The notes under the pieces were generated by a model. It saw only the letters and a program-made list of their open reading frames with translations. It was not told the origin of the DNA and made no database searches. A stretch of 64,000 nt of DNA, taken from the NCBI GenBank assembly GCA_004193205.1, contig RZUM01000001.1:62001-126000 (forward strand), read 5' to 3'. This stretch comes from Gordonia sediminis (GTDB lineage Bacteria > Actinomycetota > Actinomycetes > Mycobacteriales > Mycobacteriaceae). A program made the position numbers and the translations under genes. The number at the start of each line of letters is the position of its first letter. The stretch's first letter is position 1. Positions 38,145-46,635 of the stretch are shown here, piece after piece.

Positions 38145-40202
38145 TCAGCCCGCCGGCTCGGGGTACACCTTCTCGTTCACCTCGAAGACCGTGACGTTGC
38201 CCTGCCGGAAGACCGGAGTCAGGCCCGGCGCACCGTTGCGCCGCAGGACCAGGAACGGGTCGCCCTGCACGCCGTGGTCGGGGTCGGGCACCCCGTTCTG
38301 GAATGGCCAGTAGCTCGGCGGGCTGTCGATCACATAGTGCACGTTCATGTCCCGGACGATGCCGTCGATATGCGGGTCGGCACCGATCTGCGACACACCC
38401 CAGAACAGGTCTCGCTGACGCTGCGAGAAGTCGTTGGCGCGGTAGAACGCGAACATCGGCGTGAGCCCGGTGACCGGATAGATCCAGCCGGTGCCCTGGT
38501 CGAGGTTGTTGAGGATGAGCGAATCCCGCGCGCCCGGTTGCTGCTCGAGCCAGTGATAGGCCGCGAGGTCGTCGGCACCGACGAGTTTGCCGTCGCGGTG
38601 CTTGGTCGCGATCTGCGCGTTGGTCGGGTACCGCCACACCGCGGCCCCCGCGACGAGGACCATCAGCACGGCGAAGGTCACCGGGACCACCCATCGTCGG
38701 GAACCCCGCCTCATCGGCGTGGGTTCCCTCGACGTCCACCGTGACACCAGCGCGGCCGCTGTGAGCGCGAGCATGCCGAGGGCGATCCCGGCGACCGCCG
38801 CGGAGAACAGCGCGACGACGAAGGTCAGCCGGTGCGGCGAGTTGTAGAAGTAGCCGCCGATCGCGCCGAGCGGGTAGGACAGCGGCCCGAGGGAGACCAC
38901 CGCATTGGCGGTGACGAGCACGAACGCCGCCCAGGTGGCCAGGCCTGCCCAGCACCGCAGCCAGGCGAGCACCCCGAGGCCGGCGATGGTCGCCACGATC
39001 AGACCCCACACCGGATACGACACCTCACCGAGCGGGACGGTTCCGTTGAACGCGGCCTGCGCGAGTCCGTCGAGCACGCCGACGGTCTCTTCGCGGAAGT
39101 CGAAGAACGGGAGGGTGTTGGTGTCGGCGACCGCGATCGTCCCCAGCACCACGGGTGCGATGAGGACCAGCGTCACCGCGCCGGTGACGGCGAGGGTCGC
39201 CAGATCACGCAGCCGGCCGTATGCGGGTCGCCACAGCCCCTCACACAGCCACCACAGCACGATGATGACGCCGGCGAGGATCAGCCCGGAGGGGTGGGTC
39301 GCGGTGACCCCGGAGACCGCGATCGCGGCGGGCAGCACGCGTCGCCGGTCTCGGACGGCGCTGATGACCAGGATCGCCGCGATCGGCGCGAGGGAGACAC
39401 CGACCGCGTTGGGGACCGAGGTGAGCTCGACCTCGACGTAGGGCAACGACGGGAACAGACCGGAGATGGCGGCGGCCGTCCCGGCCAGGAACGCGGCCCG
39501 GTCGGGGGCCAGGCGGTGGCGGGCGAACCAGTAGGCCAGCGACGCGACCCCGAACGGGATGGTGACGGCCAGCACCGCCGGCGAGTAGGTGTTGTAGAGC
39601 TCGACGGGGTTGGCGCCGGTGATCGGGAACAGGATCGCGCCGAGCGCATGCCAGGTGTTCGGGTAGTAGTTGAACCCGTGGGTGTCGTAGTTCATGAGCT
39701 CACCCATGCGCAACGACGACCCGATACCGGTCTCGTGGATCCAGCGCAGGGAGCTCGCATGCCACAGCGAGTCCCAGACCTGCGGGATGCTGTCCAATCC
39801 CTCGGTGGCGGTGATCACCAGCGGCCGGATGCAGGTGATCGCGACGGTCGCCCCGCCGAGCACCGCGCCGGCCGCCAGGGCGAGTGTCCCGCGGCGATCG
39901 AGCGGCTCATCGTCGTCTCGGACCGGACCCGCGAGCCCACGTAACCGCCGGCTACGTACCGCGGCCGTATATGCCCAGCCGGCCAGCAGCGTGATCACCA
40001 GCGCGAGCAGCGCCGTCCAGACGTTCCACTCGAAGCCGACGGCGGAGTAGACGACGCTGAACACCCCGACGATCGCGAGGGTGATCGGCGGGCCCGCGGC
40101 GATCGCGACCGGCCACGGCAATGTCATCCGACGACCGACGAGCGCCCCGGGCACCACCAGCACCAGGGCGGTCACGGCGGTGACCCACGCCCCCAGCATC
40201 AT
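38145..40202 (-). CDS. DUF6541 family multispanning membrane protein
   Basis: 685 residues with roughly 12-14 hydrophobic segments from the N terminus (V-T-A-V-T-A-L-V-L-V-V-P-G-A-L-V-G) to about residue 540, followed by a soluble C-terminal domain of 140 residues. The fold layout is like GT-C glycosyltransferases: an acidic G-L-D-S-I-P-Q-V-W-D segment follows the early helices and a long loop carries M-N-Y-D-T-H-G-F-N-Y-Y-P-N-T-W-H. Counterpart of M. tuberculosis Rv3635, of unproved function. Its 3' end is eight bases from that of galE; the start may be either of two adjacent ATG codons at 40202 and 40199. Confidence 0.75.
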   Translation of the reverse strand: MMLGAWVTAVTALVLVVPGALVGRRMTLPWPVAIAAGPPITLAIVGVFSVVYSAVGFEWNVWTALLALVITLLAGWAYTAAVRSRRLRGLAGPVRDDDEPLDRRGTLALAAGAVLGGATVAITCIRPLVITATEGLDSIPQVWDSLWHASSLRWIHETGIGSSLRMGELMNYDTHGFNYYPNTWHALGAILFPITGANPVELYNTYSPAVLAVTIPFGVASLAYWFARHRLAPDRAAFLAGTAAAISGLFPSLPYVEVELTSVPNAVGVSLAPIAAILVISAVRDRRRVLPAAIAVSGVTATHPSGLILAGVIIVLWWLCEGLWRPAYGRLRDLATLAVTGAVTLVLIAPVVLGTIAVADTNTLPFFDFREETVGVLDGLAQAAFNGTVPLGEVSYPVWGLIVATIAGLGVLAWLRCWAGLATWAAFVLVTANAVVSLGPLSYPLGAIGGYFYNSPHRLTFVVALFSAAVAGIALGMLALTAAALVSRWTSREPTPMRRGSRRWVVPVTFAVLMVLVAGAAVWRYPTNAQIATKHRDGKLVGADDLAAYHWLEQQPGARDSLILNNLDQGTGWIYPVTGLTPMFAFYRANDFSQRQRDLFWGVSQIGADPHIDGIVRDMNVHYVIDSPPSYWPFQNGVPDPDHGVQGDPFLVLRRNGAPGLTPVFRQGNVTVFEVNEKVYPEPAG

Positions 40203-40257
40203 CGTCGGTACCTCCCCTATCGTGAAGAATCATCGATGAGGGTACCGGCGACTACGG

Positions 40258-41490
40258 CTACGCCCGCCGGTCGACCCGATGCGCGATGACGACGATCACC
40301 AGACAGGCCAGCGCCGCGACGACCCCGAATCCGAACATCATCGGGTAGGTGACCGCCACGTACGTCTCGGAGATCCAGGCGAGAACCGCCGGCACCGCGA
40401 AGCCGAGATAGGTGGCGCCGTAGAACACGGCGGTGAGTCCCGCGAGATTGTTCGGGCCGGCGATCCGCTGAACCTCGAGCAGCCCGGAGATCATCGCCAT
40501 GCCGTAGCCGCAGCCCAGCACGGCGGCTGCGACCAGCGACAGCCATATCGTCAGCGCCGACGCGGCCGCCGCTGCCAGCGCCATGCCGGCGGCGAGGATG
40601 ACCAGCGCGAGGGCGGGGCCGCGCACGCCGGCAGGGTTGTCGATGCGGCGGCCGACGGACTGGATGCCGAAGCCCGCGGCGAGACCGAGGACACAGCACA
40701 GGGACGCGAACGCGATCGGTGCGCCGGAGGTGTGCATCGTCATCAGCGCCGGGATGATCGCGTACGCCGAGGCGCAGGCGCCGAACACCCACGGCGCGAT
40801 GGGCAGGACGACGAACAGGAACCGCCGCTTGGTGATCCCCCGGATCTTCAGGTCGTCGATGAGCCGGCCGGGCGTCGACGACGGTGTGCGGGTCTCCGGG
40901 CAGGCCGTCAGCAGCGTCAGGGCTCCCGCGGCCAGCGCAATGTTGACCGCGTACGGCGTGACGGTGGGCCACGGCCCCCACTGCGCGAGCACGCCGGCCA
41001 GTCCCGCACCGATGCCGAAGCCGGCCGTCAGACTCATCGCGGCGCGGCGCGCACCGACGGCCACCCCGACGCCTTCGCGGTGACTGATCTCGGCGATCCA
41101 GGTGCCGCCGACGGCCATCGACAGGCCCAGGGCCACCCCGCTCGCGACACGCCCGAGGCTCAGCAGGGTCAGCGAGTCCGGTCCGAGGGCGAGCAGCAGC
41201 GAGCCGAGCGCCGCGAAGATCGGCGCGGGCAGCATCAGGGGCCGGCGGCCGAACCGATCCGAGAGCGGTCCGCCGACCAGCAGGGCCGGGACGATGCCGA
41301 GGACGTAGGTGAACAGCAGGCCGTCGACGGCGACCGCCGACAGCGCACCGTCCTGCCGGTACATGACCAGCAGCGGGGTGAACTCGTTGCCGCCCCACGC
41401 CGCGGCGAACACGGCGAGCGAGACGGGTTTCCACCGTCCGGTGGTCGTCGTCGGGGGTGCGGTCTGCCGGTCGAGGGTGGTCGCGGTCAT
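40258..41490 (-). CDS. Major facilitator superfamily transporter
   Basis: 410 residues, twelve predicted helices. The loop 2-3 motif G-G-P-L-S-D-R-F-G-R-R-P near residue 74 is the MFS signature, and R-V-A-S-G-V-A-L-G-L-S-M-A-V-G-G-T-W lies in helix 4. It starts within the stop codon of the upstream GntR gene (ATGA overlap), so the regulator and transporter are one operon. Substrate not apparent; FCD-type GntR neighbours often respond to organic acids. Confidence 0.88.
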   Translation of the reverse strand: MTATTLDRQTAPPTTTTGRWKPVSLAVFAAAWGGNEFTPLLVMYRQDGALSAVAVDGLLFTYVLGIVPALLVGGPLSDRFGRRPLMLPAPIFAALGSLLLALGPDSLTLLSLGRVASGVALGLSMAVGGTWIAEISHREGVGVAVGARRAAMSLTAGFGIGAGLAGVLAQWGPWPTVTPYAVNIALAAGALTLLTACPETRTPSSTPGRLIDDLKIRGITKRRFLFVVLPIAPWVFGACASAYAIIPALMTMHTSGAPIAFASLCCVLGLAAGFGIQSVGRRIDNPAGVRGPALALVILAAGMALAAAAASALTIWLSLVAAAVLGCGYGMAMISGLLEVQRIAGPNNLAGLTAVFYGATYLGFAVPAVLAWISETYVAVTYPMMFGFGVVAALACLVIVVIAHRVDRRA

Positions 41491-42152
41491 CGTCGGCCTC
41501 CTGTCCGGATGTCGTGAACGGCCGCGAGATGGGCGGCGAGGGCGTCTGCGAAGACGTCCGCGTCGCCCTGCTCGATCGCGGTGAGCAGCTGCTGATGGTC
41601 GGTGAGGATCTGTGAGGCCACCGCGACGTCGCGGTGCACGCTGGCGGTGGTCATCCGGCGGTGGCGCTCGCCGAGGCCGACGAAGAACTCCGCAAGCAGC
41701 GGATTGTCGCCGGCGGCGACGATGATCTGATGGAACTCGGCGTCGATACGGGAGAACTCGGCCACGTCGTCCGGATCGGCGGCGCGGTGGGCGGCGAGGT
41801 TCTCGCGCAGTCGGGTGACCAGCGCGCTGACGGCGGCCGGGTCGTCGACGACGGCGCGCACCGCATGCTCCTCGAGCAGCTTGCGGGCGTCGACGACGTC
41901 GTGGGCCTCGTGGTCGGAGATGGGGACCACGAGTGCACCACGCTTCGGGTACAGCCGCATCCAGCCCTCGGCCTGCAGGCGCAGGAAGGCCTCACGGACC
42001 GGGGTGCGGCTCACTTCGCACCGAGTGGCGACATCACCCTCGCTGATCAGTTCACCGCCGGCGAGGTCGTTGGTCAGGATCAGCTCCTTGACCTCGTGGT
42101 AGACCCGTTCGGCCGCCGACCCGGCATTCGCCGTAGCGCTCGCATGCAACAT
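41487..42152 (-). CDS. GntR family regulator with FCD domain
   Basis: 221 residues. Winged helix at about residues 14-78 (R-V-Y-H-E-V-K-E-L-I-L ... R-C-E-V-S-R-T-P-V-R-E-A-F-L-R-L-Q) and an all-helical FCD ligand domain from about 90 (E-F-S-R-I-D-A-E-F-H-Q, D-H-Q-Q-L-L-T-A-I). The D/H residues of the latter are the metal ligands in characterised members. An inverted repeat four bases upstream of the start is a likely operator. Controls the MFS gene with which it overlaps. Confidence 0.9.
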   Translation of the reverse strand: MLHASATANAGSAAERVYHEVKELILTNDLAGGELISEGDVATRCEVSRTPVREAFLRLQAEGWMRLYPKRGALVVPISDHEAHDVVDARKLLEEHAVRAVVDDPAAVSALVTRLRENLAAHRAADPDDVAEFSRIDAEFHQIIVAAGDNPLLAEFFVGLGERHRRMTTASVHRDVAVASQILTDHQQLLTAIEQGDADVFADALAAHLAAVHDIRTGGRR

Positions 42153-42155
42153 AGA

Positions 42156-42166
42156 TACAAGTTGTA
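42156..42166 (-). promoter_or_regulatory. GntR operator candidate
   Basis: TACAA-C-TTGTA (minus strand) is an 11-base inverted repeat immediately upstream of the GntR start codon. FadR/FCD-type regulators bind short repeats of this size. Its position would block transcription initiation or early elongation of the gntR-MFS operon. Confidence 0.45.
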
Positions 42167-42400
42167 CCTCATGTGACTCTGTTCATTCAACTCAGGGGCT
42201 CCTTGCCCGTGTCACAAACGCGGTGGGACACTGGTCGGGCTGCGCGAACGTTGCACGACGATCGGACGCGGCGGATCGAGAAGCGGCAGGACGGGTGGAA
42301 CCCCGACCGCCGCAGACCGACCCCATCGGTGTATTGGTGCCCCGCCGACGTGGCGCCACCCACAAGGACACCCGCGCTCAGCGGGCACAGGAGGACCAAC

Positions 42401-43630
42401 GTGGCCGGCAAGGCAGACAACATCCCCACCCACGACCAGAGCAGCGCACCCTTCGACGAGCCGTCGATCACCGACGTGCCGATCACCGACGAAGAAATCT
42501 TCATGGCGCACGTCGGCGGGAAGCTCTCGGTGGAGTTGCGCTCCCCGATCGACACACAGCGCGATCTGTCGATCGCCTACACCCCGGGCGTTGCGCAGGT
42601 ATCACGCGCGATCGACAACGACGCGGCTCTGGTCAACAAGTACACGTGGACCGACCGCCTGGTCGCGGTGGTGAGCGACGGCTCGGCGGTCCTCGGCCTC
42701 GGCGACATCGGGCCGCGCGCATCGCTGCCGGTCATGGAGGGCAAATCCGCCCTCTTCCGCACCTTCGCCGGGCTCAATTCGATCCCGATCGTGCTCGACA
42801 CCAAGGATCCCGACGAGATCGTGGAGACCCTGGTCCGGCTGCGTCCGAGCTTCGGCGCGGTCAACCTCGAGGACATCTCCGCGCCGCGTTGCTTCGAGAT
42901 CGAGCATCGCGTGATCGAGGCCCTCGACTGTCCGGTCATGCACGACGACCAGCACGGCACCGCCATCGTCGTGCTGGCGGCGCTCAAGGGCGCGATGAAG
43001 GTGCAGAATCGCGACATCACCAGCCTCAAGGTGGTCATCTCCGGCGCCGGTGCCGCCGGTGTCGCCTGCGCGAACATCCTCCGCGCAGCCGACGTCGAGG
43101 ACGTCGTCGTACTCGACTCCAAGGGCATCATCAGCTTCCACCGCCAGGACCTGACCGAGGTCAAGCGCGAGCTGGCCGAACGCACCAATCCGCGCGGCCT
43201 GTCCGGCGGTGCCGCCGAGGCCCTGGCCGGTGCAGATGTGTTCCTGGGCGTATCGGCCGGGAAGATCGAGGAATCGCTCATCGCGTCCATGGCCGACAGT
43301 TCGATCGTTTTCGCGCTGTCGAACCCCGATCCGGAGATCCACCCGACCCTGGCCGCCAAACACGCGGCGATCGTCGCGACCGGCCGTAGCGATTTCCCGA
43401 ACCAGATCAACAACGTGCTGGCCTTCCCCGGCGTCTTCAAGGGCGCCCTGGACGCCGGCGCGCGACGTATCACCGAGCGGATGAAATTGGCTGCGGCAGA
43501 AGCGATCTTCTCCGTCGCTGCCGACGACCTGCGGCCCGACCGGATCGTGCCGAGCCCGCTGGACAAGCGCGTCGCGACCGCGGTTGCCGAGGCGGTCGCG
43601 GACGCCGCGCGGGCCGAGGGAGTCGCCTGA
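42401..43630 (+). CDS. NAD(P)-dependent malic enzyme
   Basis: 409 residues of the short, bacterial malic-enzyme form. I-A-Y-T-P-G-V-A-Q-V near residue 62, V-V-S-D-G-S-A-V-L-G-L-G-D-I-G-P, H-D-D-Q-H-G-T-A-I-V (metal and malate site) and the nucleotide-binding G-A-G-A-A-G-V-A-C-A-N-I-L are present, with F-A-L-S-N-P-D-P-E near the C terminus. Converts malate to pyruvate and carbon dioxide. GTG 42401 has AGGAGG six bases upstream; the frame is open back to 42173 with no supporting signal. The 248 bp before it hold its promoter and that of gntR. Confidence 0.93.
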   Translation: MAGKADNIPTHDQSSAPFDEPSITDVPITDEEIFMAHVGGKLSVELRSPIDTQRDLSIAYTPGVAQVSRAIDNDAALVNKYTWTDRLVAVVSDGSAVLGLGDIGPRASLPVMEGKSALFRTFAGLNSIPIVLDTKDPDEIVETLVRLRPSFGAVNLEDISAPRCFEIEHRVIEALDCPVMHDDQHGTAIVVLAALKGAMKVQNRDITSLKVVISGAGAAGVACANILRAADVEDVVVLDSKGIISFHRQDLTEVKRELAERTNPRGLSGGAAEALAGADVFLGVSAGKIEESLIASMADSSIVFALSNPDPEIHPTLAAKHAAIVATGRSDFPNQINNVLAFPGVFKGALDAGARRITERMKLAAAEAIFSVAADDLRPDRIVPSPLDKRVATAVAEAVADAARAEGVA

Positions 43631-43671
43631 TCGGCTGAACGCGTCAACCGGTGCCGCGACGGTCCGGAACG

Positions 43672-43747
43672 CTGCTGAAAGTGGCCCCGTGAGCGGTGCC
43701 CGGGGGGATATCCTCTCGGTGTCGCCCCACGGGGCCACTTTCAGCAG
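43672..43747. repeat. 76-bp palindromic element, copy 1
   Basis: The outer arms CTGCTGAAAGTGGCCCCGTG (43672-43691) and its exact reverse complement (43728-43747) form a 20-base perfect stem. The centre contains GGATATCC. About 80% of the sequence matches copy 2 at 44674-44747, most clearly in CTGAAAGTGGCCCCGTGAGC on the left side. It lies between the malic enzyme stop and the AbiEi/DUF559-type gene. Confidence 0.92.
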
Positions 43748-43815
43748 GCGCGGGGCGTGGGCCAGGCGCTCGACATGAGTGGAACCCCCGACCCGCCCAC
43801 CGCGTCTGATTGGGC

Positions 43816-44655
43816 GTGGATGATCCTCATGCATACGGCGTCTACAGCCGCGCGGAACTGATCGCCCGCGGAGAGAACGACGCGTCGCTGCGGCGCGCGA
43901 TCCGCGAAGGCACCCTCGAGCGGCCGCGCCGCGGCTGGTATGCCTTTCCGACAGCCGACGAGACGGTGGTCCAGGCCGTCCGCAAGGGCGGTGTACTTTC
44001 CTGTGTCTCGGCCCTGCGCCACCACGGTTTCTGGATTCCGCCTGGCCACGACTCCCTGCATACTCGGGCTTCGAGATACCACGGCAAGCGCAAGAACTTC
44101 TGCAAAACCCCGGGCCGCCCTCTTCCCATCCACACCGCCGTCGACCCGATCGCTGATGCACTGATGTGCGCGGCGCAGTGCATGACGGCCGAGGACTGGA
44201 TCATCGTGGCCGATTCGATCCTCAACTCCACCGAGCTGAGCGTGCGTGAACTTCTCGCCGCCATGCCCCAGATGAGTCGGGTGATACTCCGTCGGATCAC
44301 GAAGTGTGACGCACGTTCGCAATCGGGAACCGAAACCGCGGTCCGACTGCGCCTGAGAGCACGAGGTTTCCACGTCGTCGTCCAGCCGAGCATTCGCGAC
44401 GTCGGCGTGGTCGATCTGCGGGTGGGACGGTTGCTGCTCGAATGTGACAGCAAGCTCTACCACACCAGCCTCGAGAACTACCAGAAGGATCGGCGGCGCG
44501 ACCGCAAAGCGCTGACCCGAGACCTCACCACGATGCGGTTGACCTACGACGACGTGATGTTCGGCTGGGATGAGACCCTCGCCGACATCACCACGTTCAC
44601 CGATGCCGACCGGCATCGGCCGCGTCGTCACCGCAAACCGAGGCCGACCCCTTGA
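43816..44655 (+). CDS. AbiEi-like winged helix plus DUF559/Vsr-type nuclease-like protein
   Basis: 279 residues. The N-terminal part (Y-S-R-A-E-L-I-A-R-G ... L-R-R-A-I-R-E-G-T-L-E-R-P-R-R-G-W-Y-A) is the winged-helix domain of AbiEi-type proteins. The C-terminal part has the PD-(D/E)xK layout of DUF559 and Vsr enzymes: Glu173 in S-G-T-E-T-A, Asp200 in V-V-D-L-R-V-G and D211-S-K213 in L-L-E-C-D-S-K-L-Y-H. Active-site residues seem intact, so a DNA endonuclease activity is possible but unproved. No partner toxin such as AbiEii is adjacent. GTG 43816 is chosen; TTG 43810 is also possible and no ribosome binding site is evident. The gene is bracketed by two related palindromes. Confidence 0.65.
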   Translation: MDDPHAYGVYSRAELIARGENDASLRRAIREGTLERPRRGWYAFPTADETVVQAVRKGGVLSCVSALRHHGFWIPPGHDSLHTRASRYHGKRKNFCKTPGRPLPIHTAVDPIADALMCAAQCMTAEDWIIVADSILNSTELSVRELLAAMPQMSRVILRRITKCDARSQSGTETAVRLRLRARGFHVVVQPSIRDVGVVDLRVGRLLLECDSKLYHTSLENYQKDRRRDRKALTRDLTTMRLTYDDVMFGWDETLADITTFTDADRHRPRRHRKPRPTP

Positions 44656-44673
44656 GCGTCCACATGGACCGCC

Positions 44674-44747
44674 GACTGAAAGTGGCCCCGTGAGCGATGG
44701 CCGAGGGGATATCCCCTCGGATCGACCTCACGGGGCCATTTTCAGTC
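44674..44747. repeat. 74-bp palindromic element, copy 2
   Basis: Outer arms GACTGAAAGTGGCCCCGTGA and TCACGGGGCCATTTTCAGTC pair with one mismatch, and the core CCGAGGGGATATCCCCTCGG is a perfect 20-base palindrome. It starts 18 bases after the nuclease-like gene's stop codon. Similar to copy 1 in length, arm sequence and GGATATCC centre. It could double as a bidirectional terminator for the convergent genes here. Confidence 0.92.
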
Positions 44748-44789
44748 AGCGGACGGTGAGCCGCTGCAGACCGCCCGGCCGGCACGGAC

Positions 44790-45461
44790 TCAGTCGTCGC
44801 GTTCCTGCCAGGTACACAGACAGATTTCATTGCCTTCGGCGTCGGCGAGCACCCAGAACGACGGCGCGTACTCGTCGGTGAGCAGTTGTCCGCCGGCGTC
44901 GACGGCGGCCGCGATCCGGTCGGCCACCGCGTCGTGCGGCATCCAGAGGTCGACGTGCATCCGGCTGCGTTGCGGCCGGGGCTCGTCCATCTGCTGGAAC
45001 CAGACCCCGGGCAGGCGCCCGGCCGGGTCGGAGAGGTCGACGGAGGTCTGCTCCGGCTCGTCCCGATAGCCCAGGACCGCCTTCCAGAACGGCCGGATCT
45101 TCTCGATGTCGAGTGCGTCGATGGCGAGCTCAAATCGCGCCGGCGGCGCGGCCAGAGGTTCGAGTCCGAGGTCCAGCGCGATCGCGGCGATCGTGTTGGC
45201 GAGCGCGACGTCGGCCTCGGTGAGGGCATGCGCACTGTGCGTGGTCAGGACGAGATGGACTGAGCCGTAACGGAGGTCGACGTCGGGGTGATGGCCGACC
45301 GCTTCCGCCGCCTCGATGATCCGGGTGACGAACTCGCCGCCCCGCACCATGTTCCCGGTCTTGTAGGCCGCGTACAGGGCATCGGCGAGGACCCGCCACG
45401 GGTCCGAGATCGCCTCGGTCGCCGCCGCGGCGCTGACTGGGGTTCCTGTGGATCCGGTCAT
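44790..45461 (-). CDS. Pterin-4a-carbinolamine dehydratase fused to a VOC domain
   Basis: 223 residues in two parts. Residues about 20-105 hold the PCD signature A-V-G-H-H-P-D-V-D-L-R-Y with T-T-H-S-A-H-A-L-T-E-A-D-V-A-L-A, the active site that dehydrates 4a-hydroxy-tetrahydropterins. Residues about 110-223 are a vicinal-oxygen-chelate (glyoxalase-like) domain with M-H-V-D-L-W-M and W-V-L-A-D-A-E-G-N-E-I-C-L. The PCD histidines are intact. No aromatic amino acid hydroxylase is in the window, so the substrate is unclear. Divergent from the next gene across 45 bp. Confidence 0.8.
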   Translation of the reverse strand: MTGSTGTPVSAAAATEAISDPWRVLADALYAAYKTGNMVRGGEFVTRIIEAAEAVGHHPDVDLRYGSVHLVLTTHSAHALTEADVALANTIAAIALDLGLEPLAAPPARFELAIDALDIEKIRPFWKAVLGYRDEPEQTSVDLSDPAGRLPGVWFQQMDEPRPQRSRMHVDLWMPHDAVADRIAAAVDAGGQLLTDEYAPSFWVLADAEGNEICLCTWQERDD

Positions 45462-45506
45462 ACGTCGACACTACGACCGCGAACCCGTCGTCGGTACCCT
45501 TGCTCT

Positions 45507-46112
45507 GTGCTGCTTCCGGCGCCGATCGCTCAGGGCGTGGCGGATGGGTCGGTCGACCTTGCCTTCCGCCGATGGGAGGCTGCACGCGTGCGGGTCGGTT
45601 CGACCTTCACCAGTTCTGCGGGCGTCGTCGAGATCACCTCGGTGCAGCCGGTGGACCCGAGCGAGATCGGCGACGACGACGCGGCTCGGGCCGGGTTCTC
45701 GTCGGCCGCGGCGGTTCTGTCGAAGCTCCGAAAGAATGACGACCAGGTCTTCCGAATCGGACTGCGCTGGGTGGGGCCCGACCCCCGGATCGCGCTCCGC
45801 GAGGATGCCGAACTCTCCGAGGACGATGTCGCGGATCTGACCACGCGGCTCGACCGCCTCGACGCACACTCCACCCACGGGCCGTGGACCCGCGCGGTGC
45901 TGGAGATGATCTCGCGCCGCCCGGCGGTCGTCTCCACCGAGCTGGCCGCCGAATTGGGCAGACCGAGAGCCGATTTCAAACTCGACGTCCGCAAGCTCAA
46001 GAAGCTGGGCCTCACCCACAGCCTCGAGGTCGGCTACGAGCTCTCACCCCGCGGCCGGGCCCTGCTCGAACGCTGGGATCAGCCGCCCGCCGAGCAGGGT
46101 TCGGGCGGATAA
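45507..46112 (+). CDS. ASCH-like domain plus winged-helix-like protein
   Basis: 201 residues. The first 60 (P-I-A-Q-G-V-A-D-G-S-V-D-L-A-F-R-R-W, then V-G-S-T-F-T-S-S-A-G-V-V-E-I) resemble the PUA-like ASCH domain, thought to bind RNA. The last 80 look like a small helix-turn-helix (V-S-T-E-L-A-A-E-L-G-R-P-R-A-D-F-K-L-D-V-R-K-L-K-K-L-G-L-T). The combination suggests an RNA- or DNA-binding regulator, not further identified. GTG 45507 is chosen because TACCCT at 45495-45500 ends six bases before it. Confidence 0.65.
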   Translation: MLLPAPIAQGVADGSVDLAFRRWEAARVRVGSTFTSSAGVVEITSVQPVDPSEIGDDDAARAGFSSAAAVLSKLRKNDDQVFRIGLRWVGPDPRIALREDAELSEDDVADLTTRLDRLDAHSTHGPWTRAVLEMISRRPAVVSTELAAELGRPRADFKLDVRKLKKLGLTHSLEVGYELSPRGRALLERWDQPPAEQGSGG

Positions 46113-46119
46113 TCGACCC

Positions 46120-46575
46120 ATGCCCAGCCCGCCGCCGGCCCGCCACCTGCTGCGCGCCAAGGACCTCGTCGACGCCCGGTTCGCCGAACCGCTGACCGTC
46201 GACGACATGGCGTCGGTCGCCGGGCTGTCGCGCGCCCACTTCACCCGCGCGTTCACCGCCACCTTCGGTGAATCCCCGCACACCTACCTGCAGACCCGAC
46301 GACTCGAACGGGCCGCGGCCATGCTGCGCAACACCGACCGCTCGGTGGCCGACATCTGCATGTCGGTGGGTCTGTCGAGCGTCGGGTCGTTCACCACCAG
46401 TTTCGCCAAGGCGTTCGGCAAGACCCCCACCGCCTACCGGGCGTCCTTCCCGCCGGCCCACGTCTACGCGCGGGTGCCGGCATGCGTGTTGCGTGTCTAC
46501 CACCGGCCGGCGCCGACAACCCGCGTCGACAAGACAGCACACGGGAAGAAGACCACCGGACCCGACGACTCGTAG
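46120..46575 (+). CDS. AraC family helix-turn-helix regulator
   Basis: 151 residues consisting almost wholly of the two-helix-turn-helix AraC DNA-binding domain: L-T-V-D-D-M-A-S-V-A-G-L-S-R-A-H-F-T-R-A-F, Y-L-Q-T-R-R-L-E-R-A-A-A-M-L and I-C-M-S-V-G-L-S-S-V-G-S-F-T-T-S-F-A-K-A-F-G-K-T-P. A sensory domain is absent, so ligand input is not obvious. It precedes a VOC protein gene by 60 bases, an arrangement common for small AraC regulators and their target. Confidence 0.85.
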   Translation: MPSPPPARHLLRAKDLVDARFAEPLTVDDMASVAGLSRAHFTRAFTATFGESPHTYLQTRRLERAAAMLRNTDRSVADICMSVGLSSVGSFTTSFAKAFGKTPTAYRASFPPAHVYARVPACVLRVYHRPAPTTRVDKTAHGKKTTGPDDS

Positions 46576-46635
46576 CGTGGTGATCACCAACCACGAACAG
46601 CCGCGGGATTTCCCGCAAAAGAGAAGGGCACCACA

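Noticed and set aside
42173-42400. 76-codon N-terminal extension of malic enzyme
   Set aside because: No ribosome binding site at 42173, whereas AGGAGG precedes the GTG at 42401 and the family N terminus agrees with it.
43775-43861. ATG-started short frame just before the nuclease-like gene
   Set aside because: It stops after 28 codons in a different frame and has no similarity or ribosome binding site.
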